Shown here one piece after another: positions 24,201 to 36,200 of a stretch of DNA of 64,000 nt; position 1 is the first letter of the stretch, and each line of letters begins with the position of its first letter. Made by a program: the position numbers and the translations under genes. Below the pieces are notes generated by a model. The model was not told where the DNA came from and made no database searches. It worked only from the letters and a program-made list of their open reading frames with translations. This DNA comes from Dactylorhiza incarnata (taxonomy: Eukaryota > Streptophyta > Magnoliopsida > Asparagales > Orchidaceae), in the NCBI GenBank assembly GCA_033032865.1, contig JAWHQI010000229.1, forward strand, positions 3,495,001 to 3,559,000, given 5' to 3'.

Positions 24201-27200
24201 TTTTGAAAAAAAATTTATAACAAAATCTCACTCAGACGCTCCTTTTATACTCCAAAGGTACAAACCTCTAAGCCTGGTGAGCCTTGAGCCTTAGACACGC
24301 CTGAGACGCACCTTTAACATTGGTCAATAGGAAGAATACTATTACACTAAATCAACCCGCCAACAATAAGCGCTTTAAATACATAATTCTCCACACAATA
24401 ACGTTCCAAAGTAGTAGGATAAAGTTACCAGAGTAAACTAGGGTTTGATAAAAGTTCTTCCACACATCCTATAGAGCATAAAGAGAGCATCACAATGACA
24501 AAAGCCCCATACTTATTCCAAAGTAGTAGGATAAAGTTTCTGAAATCCCTCGCAATAATAGCAAGCACAAAATGAAGAAGAAAGAAAAAGATATTAGGAT
24601 TCACCATCAATAGAGATAATGCGATGACCTCCAATCCTTCAGCTAAAAGATTATTTTTACCTCGCCACGCTTAGAAGATCAACTACAAGAGATGCTGAAT
24701 GTCACACCCGAGAAGATTAAGTCGTAAGAATTACAGTTTTTGGAGGAGTCCTTGAGAGAAGCTAACGACGTCATCCGGCTTAAGCTCTGCGCAATATTCT
24801 TTCCTCATTTCCTACTATGGTTTGACGAGCTTATAATAAAGGAAAACTGATTTGGGGGGGGGACCAAGTCTCAATATTAAGTGAAAATAAACCAACATAA
24901 ATCGAATCAACACCTAATGGTTTTGCTGACATTGCAAACAAGCCTCGGTCCATCATTGTACGATGAAGAACATTACACTTGGTCGATGTCGTGCAGTGTG
25001 CATATCCAGAGAAATTGTTTCCATCGGCAACATAGGAGATCGAGGAAGCTATTGTGATGAGTTCCTAATAGCCACAATTTCATCCACATGATGTATGCGA
25101 TTTGGATCTACTCCATTGCATGTTGTCATGAACACGGTACTGGACCTACGCTTGAACCTTGGTCCATGCGTCTTAGGTCTTTTTTGCGCCCCTTCGTAGC
25201 TAGCTAAGTCATCCTTCACCTCTTCTCTAACAGCGGAATCATGCACGCACACAATATATGGTGGAGAAGGAGAACACTCAAAAAAGAATACTCAAACTTC
25301 TATTCACAACCTCAAAGCTTTACAACCCTTGACTCTTTGATGACTTGCTTACTCTGCTTGTTGGATTGTTTGTCCACAAATGAACACTTACTCCATTTCT
25401 ATAGCCTCCAAGGGGTTTTCTCTTCAAACAAAAGAAGACTCTAGAATTACCTTACTCTAGATTCTTCTAAACACTTATACACTCATCTCATGTCTATGTG
25501 CAAACCTCCGCATATTCTAGAGTATTCTAGAGTTACTTTAGAATAATCCATACTGCTATAAAACTCCACGCCATTCTAGAAACCTCTACGCACACTAGAA
25601 GGTTATGCATGCTTCTATAATATTCTAAACTATTCTACATCATACTAGGATATTCTAGAAATATCTACACAATTCGATCATATTCTAGAGTATTCCATAA
25701 GACTTTAGAATCTTCCAAAAGTCTCAACATTATTCTAGAATCTTATGCCATCTTCAAGATTTCTCTCTAGTCTTATGATGATTTCCATATCCTTCTACGC
25801 CATAGAATTCCATGATTGCTCTTAAGTCTTACGCACCGTGCTGGCATCTGTTGCACATACCTAAACTTCATACAAGGCATACTCCTATGCCTTTTAGTGT
25901 GATTCTTGCCTGGATGCAACCCATACCATTTGGATTCATTCTTTGTCATTCATGCACCAAGTATGCATTTGTGACATCCTTACGCACGCATCCTATGCCA
26001 AGTATCGGTCTGGATGTGCACTAAGTTATTAAGGCGCGCGCCTAGACACGCCTGAGACGTCGGGCGCACCAGGCGCACCGGGCCCCGCTTCTGTAAGGCA
26101 GAGACGGGCGAGGTGCCCCAAGCGCGCTTAGGAGCGCGCCTTACTAGCTCTCAGGCGCACCAAAGGCCCGCCTTGGCCTTTCAAGGCCTTTTATTCAACC
26201 TGATTAATGAATTTTTTTTGGAGGTGTGAAAATATGATCTGAGGGTTAGATTACATAATTTCTTATATGTTTCTACCATCAAGCGAGGGGAGTTACATTT
26301 ATTTAATTTATCCAAGCAGGTTGGTTGAAGTAGAGATGCGCGTCTGGGATCTTATGTGATCGTAAAGTACCATTAAAACTTAAAGACAAGTTTTACCGTA
26401 CTGTAATTAAGCCAACAATGCTCTATGGTTCTGAGTGTTGGGCAGTGAATGGTGCACATGAGCAAAAAATGGGAGTTGCGGAGATGAGAATGCTTAAGTG
26501 GATGTGCGGTCACACGAGACTGGATAAAATTAGAAATGAATGTATCAGGGATAAGACAGGAGTGTCGCCAATTGTAGAGAAGATGCGAGAAGCTCGTTTA
26601 AGATGGTTCAGACATGTACATAGGAGATCGTTAGAGGCACCTATTTGGCGTTGTGAGAGTTTAGTCACTAGGCATGCTAAATGGGGGAGGGGTGGACTAA
26701 CAAAGACTTGGAATGAACTATAAGGAAAGACATGATGTACTTAGGCATTAGTGAGACTATGATTACAGATAAGGCCCAATGGCGACAAAGGATCCATATA
26801 GCCAACCCCACTATAGTGGGATAAAGGCTTGAGTGTTGTTGTATATATTTATCATCTGGAACGTACCTATTCTAAAAATACAAGAGAAGAGAGTAAATGG
26901 TTGAGATCAAGCGAGAATTGAGAAAGTGAATTATAGGTAGAGAAAGATGAATTATAGTTCATTAGGCTTTATTTATAACCTTCATACATAGTACAAATAT
27001 CTAAGCATGAATTAATTTCCATCTAATTACAAATATACCCCTAATATGGGTACGAACCCATAACATTTCTCGTGCACCAATCAATCTTTCATCACTAAAA
27101 AAAAGTTGTAGTCATGTCCAATTCTTCAATTTTATATCACCAAGTAAACTCCACTGATGAAGAAGAACATCGTAAATTATATCTGATTGCAGCAAATTGC

Positions 27201-30200
27201 AGCACTTGCACCTATATCATTAAATATTTGTAAAACACAACCTAAAAGTAACATTTGAAGTTGTGATATATGCAATTCTAGTGTTGATGTGGTGGAATAT
27301 TTATTTTATGTGTTTTTTGTATTTAATAAACTGTATTGTCTTTTTTCCATTTTTGCGCCTCACGTGCCTCAGGCGTGCGCTTGCGCCTAGGCTCCAGGAC
27401 CCCTTTGTGCCTCGGTGCGCCTTGTGCCTTTAATAACTTAGGATGTGCACTGTCTTCACAAATGTACCCATGGTTCTCGACATCTGCTGTATCGTTGATG
27501 GTGTCCATCTAAGTACTTGCACCAAGATCGTTGTACATGCATTGAACACCTAAGTATTCTCCTTTGTTCCTTGCGACACCCGTGTTGTCCATGCTCAATA
27601 CCCAGCCTTCCACTTAGTGGCATCCATGTCGTCCATGTCGCGTTATATTGTTGTCACCATAATGCTAAGATCTCATGGCGCCCATGTAGTAATCTTGTTG
27701 TGTGATCACTTATTCTTGTTATTCTCTCCTTGTGCATGAACATCTTAAGTATGGAGTGAATCTTGTACCAAGGGCTCCCACACCCATGTCTTTGGCACCC
27801 CACCATGTGGCTCATCATGTCGTTTGTGAATGTATTAATGGTCACAACTGCGCTATGAACTAGCAATCCATGACAACGCACTTACCATGCGGGCGAGCAT
27901 CCAGGGCATACGCTTGTGAAGGAGAAATCATGCTTCCCTTCCCTGCTTTGGTGAGCATCGTAAAAGATCCTCTAATCCCTCTGCAAACCTTGTCCCTAAC
28001 CTTTCTGCTTAGGATCAACAATCAAACAACCTAAGGTCCTTAGTCTTCAGCGGCAGTACACGCGTCTCTGAGCATTGTATTCATCTTCAACAACACATAT
28101 GTATCTGAGCGTTGTATTCATTTTTGACAACACGTTTATATTCAAGTGTTGTATACATCTTCGACAACACATGCCCCTCATCGAGCCGTGCGCACGCCCC
28201 TTTTCTTTTTTATCCCAACTCTAGCCGCATGTCGTTGTCTGCTTTTTTCTTTGAGTTGCACGTCATGATCCTTGTTTTAGCCGCCGCCTAATCTTCTGTT
28301 CGAAGCCAACATTAGCACATGTTGGGGTCACTGGTCTGCATACCTGCAACACCCACTGTAGACCGGGGCGTTACACTATGTCAATCACCTACTCGACTCT
28401 TCATACTCACCAACCTACTTACCCCTGGGAAACCACCATCAACCTATGTTGTCTCTGTCCAACGCCTTCCTCTCCCATTGCAGATTCCGACAGCCTTGAC
28501 TTGGCATGCCATTCATCTGCCATCTTTCTGTTAGGAAGATGGAAGGGGAGAGAGAGATCTAGAGAAAAGAGGGCTAAGGAACTAGGGTTAGAGAGGAAGA
28601 GAGGGGAGAGACCTGATAATATTCTTGCATGCCATCCAAAAGGGGGTTCCGGGTATATTTATACCCGGAACCAAGGCCGGCCGGCCAAGGGGGCCGGTGA
28701 TGAGTCCCATATATATATATATATATTTGGACTCATTTGGGCTGATATTCTAGTGTTTGCACCACATTTTAGTCACGTTTTCATTTACATATACTATTCC
28801 ATGCTAGGTGCACCATTAAGCTCATTTCGGTGTGCAATTGCATTCCTCGTTGTTGGGGGTAAGCACATTGTGCTCCCCTTCCCTTCTTTTATGTATCCCT
28901 GTGCTGGACGTGTATTCCCAGCTAGTATATCTTGTCTGCAGGTGACCTGATCGTCCCGTTTTTCCCCAAATGTAATTTCTGTGCATATCGCACGGTCGTG
29001 CGTTTCCTTGACGCACGGTCTGCGCGGTCGTGTGTTTGTGTCTGGGAAGAAAATGGAGCGTCGGGGTTTACCCGTGCGTGAGTAAAACGCACGGTCGACC
29101 TGTATCATTATGATCTCAAAGCGTCGGATTTTACCCGTGCGTTTGAACGCACGGGCGGCGTTGGTCGTGCGTGAACAAATCGCACGGGCAGCGCAGCATA
29201 TTCTGCAAGTCATATTTCATCCGTTAATATCGCACGGTCTGCGCACGATCGTGCGTTCGACCGTGCGTGATCAATTTTCAGCCTGTTTCCTATAAAAAGC
29301 AGGAATCGAGGCAATCAGAAAGAGGACGACCAGGGGACGAGCGGGAGCGATTCTGAGGGCGGGAAAACTCTTCCTTCCCGCTGCTCTTGAGGGGTGAAGG
29401 CTTCTCCTTCATCTCCTCCACCATCAAGGCCATTTCCGGTGACTTTCCACCTCCATCCTTCCATCGAGGAGCACTAGGAAGCTTCATCCACTATTAGGTC
29501 AAGCATTCCTCGCCAAGGAGACCAAGGAAGCGCTGAAGATCGTAGGAGCGGTGACAGCCTCCTTCGAGCCAAGCTCACCATCTGAGGGCCGAGTCCGGAG
29601 AGAGCCCGACAACCTCTCATTCCGGCCGTGAACCCAAGACGTGATTTCTTCGTTGTGGTCCTCTCTAACCTTTGTTGCTTGAACTCGTTTGCAGTTGCTT
29701 TATGAATGCGTGTTAAGTAGATCTTATGGATTACTGCTTGTTTTCATATGCAATGTTATTGTGGTGGCATGAATAGCCCCTTTGTTTCTTGCTATTTTCT
29801 GTGTTACGTTGTGGTTGAAGCAGCTAGCAAAAGCTAGCGGTGATGTTTTGAGAAGAGGTGTGTGCGACCCTCAACCGTCATAGTGATTTTCCGCCCACGC
29901 GCCTTCCGAAGCACGGCATCGCGGTCGTTGCACCCATCTCGCCGTGCGAAGCGGAGTTTAGACCCGCATCTTTCTTCATTCTGCAATAGCATAGGAAACC
30001 AAATCAAAACCCCCGTCGTTACTATTTTATCCTTTGAACTGATTTCCTGCGAGAGCAAATCGTACTACCCAACTTGCGGTCCTTGACAGATCGATATTCG
30101 GGGAGTTCCTCCCTATTTTATTACTTGACAACGACCGGTGCACTGCCGTCGTATCGCATTTCGTGCCTGCTAATTAGCAGTGCCGAAATAGCGCATCAGC

Positions 30201-33200
30201 CGGCCGGACCCAATAGGGGTTGAACCGGGTGGGTTCAGCCCCCGAGGGCCGCTCCTTAGATAGTGGGGGCTGAACCAGTTGGTTCAGTCCCGTTGTCGCC
30301 TCCGGATCCCTTCCGCCGTCGCGTGTATTGACGCTCAAATAGGTGGGCGCCGTCCGGGGGCGTAACATTCTCTGCCCCATCAAGAACCAGCTTGTCCCCA
30401 AGGTGGTAATCAGGATAAAGCTCCCGAAATTCCAGCAAATCCACGCAGGTGTTGTGTGATGCAGTCATATGCTTCCATTTGACCAATACTTCAGGACGGT
30501 ACTCGGTACCGCGATGTTTCCATTTGATCATCAAGACCTCCAGGTAGCGGACGTAGTGCGCCCACTGATGTAGCCTCGGGCAAAAATGGACTAGCCTGAA
30601 CAGTGGCACCGATCTTCTTCTTCAATATGGAGACATGAAAGGTCGGATGTATCCGCGACCCCGCGGGCAGTGCTAAAGTGTAGGCGACAGGACCAACCCG
30701 GTGAGTGATCCGAAAGGGGCCATAGTAGCGGGGTGCCAACTTCTGGTTTGTCCGCCGGGCCACGGACAACTTCCTGTAAGGACGGAGTTTGAGAAAGACC
30801 TCATCACCGACCTGGAACTCCCATTCAGTACGATGTCTGTCAGCCTGTGCCTTCATGCGATCCTGTGCTGATTGGAGATTCTCCCGTAGAGTCGCCAGAG
30901 TACGATCACGATCTCGGAGTGCCCGGTCAACAGCGGGCAACGCCGTGCTGCCCGGCTCATAACTGCTCAAAGAGGGTGGTGGGCGGCCGTAGACGACCTC
31001 AAAGGGGGTCAGCTTGCTGGCGGAATGGTACGAGATGTTGTAGCAGTACTCAGCCCAATGTAACCAACTCGTCCAGGTACGCGGTTCATCTAGGACAAAA
31101 TAATGTAAGTAGGTCTCAACTCCCCGATTAAGAACCTCCGTCTGTGGATGGTGGGCTGTGCTGAAACGCAAGGACGTCCCTTGTAACCGAAAGAGTTCCC
31201 TCCAGAAATGTCCCACAAAAGTCGGATCACGATCAGAGATGATCGCTCGTGGTATGCCATGAAGTCGGACAATCTCACAGGCAAAAGTAGCGCCGACGGA
31301 TTCTCCAGTGTACGGGTGACTCAGGGCGATGAAATGCCCGTATTTGGACAGCTTATCGACGACCACTAAAATAACGGACTTACCCTGAGATTTGGGCAAC
31401 CCATCGATGAAATCCATGGAGACTGTATCCCAAATCTGATGAGGGATTTCTAACGGCAAGCCTGCTGGAGAGGTCGTCTCTTACTTCTGACGCTGACGCG
31501 TCTCACACTGCTGAACAAACAACTGAATATCACGCCGCATGCCTTTCCAGAAGACGTTTGCTCGGGCCCATTGTAGGGTACGGAGTATACCGGCGTGACC
31601 ACCTGTGGGTGAGTAGTGAAACTCATGCATCATGACTGCCCTCCATGCTGACTGCGAAGGGATGACCACACGACCCTGATAGTACAACCTGCCATTCTGG
31701 AGATGATACCCCGGAACCGTCTCTTGTGCCTGTCGGAGAGCTTCAACAATAGGTTGCGATTCGGAGTCACGCCGCATCTCCTCCTGTATCTCGTCCACCG
31801 AGTCAATCAGGGGTGCTGAAATCTGCGCAAGGGCACTCTCCGATAGGCGGGACAACGCGTCGGCCACCAAGTTCTCCTTCCCTTGGCGATAGATAATCTC
31901 ATAATCGAAGCCCAGAAGTTTGGTTACCCACTTCTGCTGTAGAGGAGAGGAGACCCGCTGTCCAGGAAATGCTTCAAACTCTGATGGTCGGTCCGAATAT
32001 GAAAGTGCCGTCCCAAAAGATATGGTCGCCAAAGGCCCACTGCATGAACCACCGCCAACATCTCTTTCTCATAAGTGGATAGTCCCAATGTCCGAGGGGC
32101 TAACGCCTTACTGTAAAAGGCGAGGGGTCGGCCGTCCTGCATCAACACAGCACCAATGCCCACGCCCGATGCGTCTGTCTCCACCACAAAAGTCTTCGTG
32201 AAATCTGGAAGTGCAAGTACTGGAGTGGACGTCATTGCCTGCTTGAGAGCCTGGAAAGCCTCTTCCGCCTCCTCGTGCCAACTGAAGGAGTCTTTCTGGA
32301 GTAACTGGGTGAGAGGCCTGGCGATCTTGCCGTAGTCCTTCACAAAGCGGCGATAGTACCCCGTGAGGCCCAAGAAGCCCCGTAGAGCCCGAACCGTCTG
32401 GGGTCGTGGCCAGGAAAGCTTACTCTCAATCTTCTTGGGGTCGGCCCGGACGCCCTGAGCCGAGACCAAATGCCCCATCCACCTCCTCCTGACCAAAGGA
32501 ACACTTGGAGCGCTTGGCATAAAGCTGGTTCTGGCGAAGAATGGAAAAAAACCTGCTCAACATGGGTGACATGCTCCTCCCAACTGGCGCTGTATATCAG
32601 GATGTCATCGAAGAAGATCAACACAAAAGAGCGAAGCATTGGGCAGAAGATCTCATTCATGTTGGCCTGAAAAGTAGACGGCCCATTGGTCAGCCCATTC
32701 GCCATGACCAGGAACTCGTAGTGTCCATCATGTGTCTGAAAGGCCGTCTTGTGAATATCCGCTTCATGCATGAGAATCTGATAGTAGCCGGATCGTAGAT
32801 CCAGCTTGGTAAATAGCCGCGCACCATGCAGTTCGTCCAATAACTCTTCAATCAAAGGGATTGGAAACTTGTCTTTGACAGTCGCACTGTTCAACCCGCG
32901 GTAGTCCACACAAAACCGCCACGACCCATCCTTATTTTTGACGAGGATGATCGGAGCCGAAAAAGAACTCGTACTGGGACGGATAAGACCTGCATCCAAC
33001 ATTTCCCGGACACTGCGCTCGATCTCGGCCTTCTGAATATGCGGGTACCGGTATGGTCGGATGTTGACCGGCTCAGCTCCCTCTTTGAGCTGGATTCAAT
33101 GATCTCGAAATTGCGGTGGTGGCAGAGTGCGTGGCTCCTGAAAATATCAGCGTACTGCTCCAGAAGAGGCTGCATCTGGCTAGGTACCCCTGACTGCCCT

Positions 33201-36200
33201 GTATCAGCCGACTGTGCCCGCATCAGAACCGTCATCAGGCTTCCTTCCTCCTCCAGGCGCTGTAAACTCCGAACTGAGATTTCCTTCATCGGGGATGACC
33301 GAAGGCCCTTCAAACAGAATTGCTTCCCACGTTGCACAAACTCCATCGTCATGTCATCCCAGTCAAATGTCACCCGTCGCAGCTGTCGCAGCCAGTGTAC
33401 TCCGAGCACCATGTTGGAACCTCGGATAGGGAGAAGATAGACATATGTCCGGCTGATATAACCCTGGATGTTAAGCTCCACCCCTTTCATAACCCCTTCG
33501 CACTGCAACTTGCTCCCATCTACAACCCTAACCTGAAAAGCGGCACCCGGGTCGATCACGTGTCCCACTCGGCACGCTACCTCTGGATGCATAAAGTTGT
33601 GGGTACTACCACTATCCACTAGAATCGTCACCCTCTCCTGGTTGATTCTCCCAGTCATCCTCATTGTCAGAGGGGCGTTGAAGCCTTCCATAGCCTGGAT
33701 CGACACACGAAACTCCGTTAGATCCAAATCTCCATCCCATTCGGAGTCGGGCTGACCGCCGTGCTCCGTCTCCTCATGAAGCATAAAGACCTGTATCTTT
33801 TGGCACTTGTGTCCCGGGGTGAACTTCTCATCACAATTAAAACACAACCTTTTCTCTTTTCTGGCTGCCAGTTCATTCCAGGAGAGCCGTGTCACCGCGG
33901 CTTGCCACCTGCATGTGGATCCCGCCGCACAGCTGTTGGGGCCGCGAGTGGCCTACCCGGGGCTCGAGCCCTCTTTCTGTTGAATCGTTCCTCCTGAATT
34001 CGTGCTAGTGTGATCGCATAATTTAAAGTACGGGGCATATGCGACTGTACTTCGTCACGAAGGTGCTCCTTAAGTCCCGAGATAAAACAACTCAAGAGCG
34101 TCCTTTCTTCCCAATGCACCCGGTTCGCCAACTTCTCGAATTCAGTGCGGTACTCCATCACCGTCCCCTTCTGACACAGTCTCTGAAGGATGGCCTCAAA
34201 GTCCTCATATTCAAGCGGCCCAAATCGGGCTGTAAAACCCTCCACAAACTCCGGCCAGGGCTCGTACTCTCGTCCCCGTAAGAACCATTGCGTCCACTGG
34301 AAGGCATCGTCCTTCAGATGAAAAGAAGCCAACTGGACCCACTGTCCCTCTGGTACGTCCTGATAACTGAAAAAGAGTTCTACTTTCTGAACCCACTCCA
34401 ATGCACCCCCCATGAATCGTGGGAAATTCATGCGGGTTAGTTTGGGGGGCATGTGTGCTCTTGGAGCGGGTTGACTGAGTCAACCTTGCCCTTGCCCATT
34501 CCATGCCGGTTGCCTCGGCTCCATCCGGTTCATGTTGACGCCCGGAAAGCCCTGAAACTGCTGGCCGCCCCAAGGACCGCCGAAGCCGTATCCCGCTTGA
34601 GGCCTGACGCCATGCCGGGGAGGCAGGATGCCTCCCATTCCTCCCGCTGGACCCCTGTGTCCCTCCCTGCGTCTGCCGGTTCGTTGCCGAGCCGCATCCA
34701 GGCCGGACGGCCCACCTGCTCGCTGTCGAAGTGTCGCGCCCAGGACGGAGGGCCCGTGCCTGCCTGCTCGCCGCCGGCGTGTCGCGCCCAGGGCTGAGGG
34801 CCCGCGCCTGTCTCCGCTGCCCGGGTCGGGGCTGGGGCTGCTCCTCCCCACGCTGTAGTCGTACCAGCGATCCCGCCGCCGTTCGACCCGCTCGATCCCG
34901 CAACTGTACACGCGGGATCGGTCGATCCCGCTAAATCCCTCCCCGATTTCGCCTGATTTTGCAAACCAATGACCTCTTGATGTGTCGGCGCCTTCCCTTT
35001 CAGATTTTGCGCAAGGAGCGCTTTGATTTCATCCATTCGTGCGTCGATCCGTTCTTCCAATCTCTGCGTAGACGCCCTCATGTTCTCCTCGATGGTTGCG
35101 ACCGAATCTGACAAACCCATGTAATTTTCTTCTAGGGTTTCCAATCGAACGTTGTCCTCCTGAGTGCGTGTGGTAACCATGGTGGAGAATCGAAGCTTTG
35201 ATACCAAATGTTAGGAAGATGGAAGGGGAGAGAGATCTAGAGAAAAGGGGGCCAAGGAACTAGGGTTAGAGAGGAAGAGAGGGGAGATACCTGATAATAT
35301 TCTTGCATGCCATCCAAAAGGGGGTTCCGGGTATATTTATACCCGGACCCAAGACCGGCCGGCCAAGGGGGCCGGCCGGCCCCAATAGGGGCTGAACCGG
35401 GTGGGTTCAGCCCCCGAGGGCCGCTCCTTAGATAGTGGGGGCTGAACCAGTTGGTTCAGCCCCGTTGTCGCCTCCGGATCCCTTCCGCCGTCGCGTGTAA
35501 TGACACCCAAATAGGCGGGCGCCGTCCGGGGGCGTAACACTTTCCCAGCTACACCTCAACCTGGGATTAGCTCGCACAATAAAACTCCTCCTTAACAACT
35601 TCGACACCGACCATAGGTACTGACGATGCATAGGCAACAAGCCTTCCTCTATGTGGTTCTCTCTCACTCCATCAATCCGTCAAAATGAGGCTCACCAAAA
35701 AAATACTAAGGCATTCTTTTGGCGGAGATAAAAGAACCAAAAAGTCCTCATTGTAGCGTCCTCCGAGCCCGAGAACAAGTCAAAGTGAAGGTCATGCGGA
35801 ATGTTATGGGATCCACACAATCAGTTATTGGTTATTTTCTTATGTTTGACTAATGTCATGTATTTTTCGTTGCTTAGGGGTCATTATGCATATCACGTCT
35901 TTTATTTCCATGTAAGGGTATTTTTGTAATTAGTCCGAATGTGTGTAATGCAACTTCTATTTAAAGGCCCATGGTGCTAGGAAATGACAAGCAAGAAGTA
36001 ATTCCCTATTTCTCTCTTGCCCTTCTCTTCCTCTCCCTCTCCTAACCGATTCCCACTCCAGAGCATTGTAAGGTTGAGCCCAGTTCTCTCGTCGCATCCC
36101 ATAGGTTGAGCTCAGCTCCCTTTGGATGACTCTCTTCGTATCCCTAATCCCTCACATTATGTTACAAACAAGAATCTTTGATGAGCGACTCACTCAATGC

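Larger units (their letters stand above)
28529..35539 (-). mobile_element. Gypsy E, minus-strand chromovirus-type LTR retrotransposon
   Basis: LTRs of about 332 bp lie at 28529-28697 plus 30204-30367 (split) and 35209-35539, flanked by the target duplication CTTTC (28524-28528 and 35540-35544). The order on the minus strand is primer site, gag, protease, reverse transcriptase, RNase H, integrase and a chromodomain-like end. By eye the LTRs differ at about a dozen positions. Several frameshifts and a stop break pol. It sits in the 18.4-kb OM64 intron, opposite to the gene. Confidence 0.95.

Noticed and set aside
34211..34903. 230-codon frame and + strand frames over gypsy E gag
   Set aside because: They are shadows of the GC-rich gag linker; the gag homology lies in other minus-strand frames.
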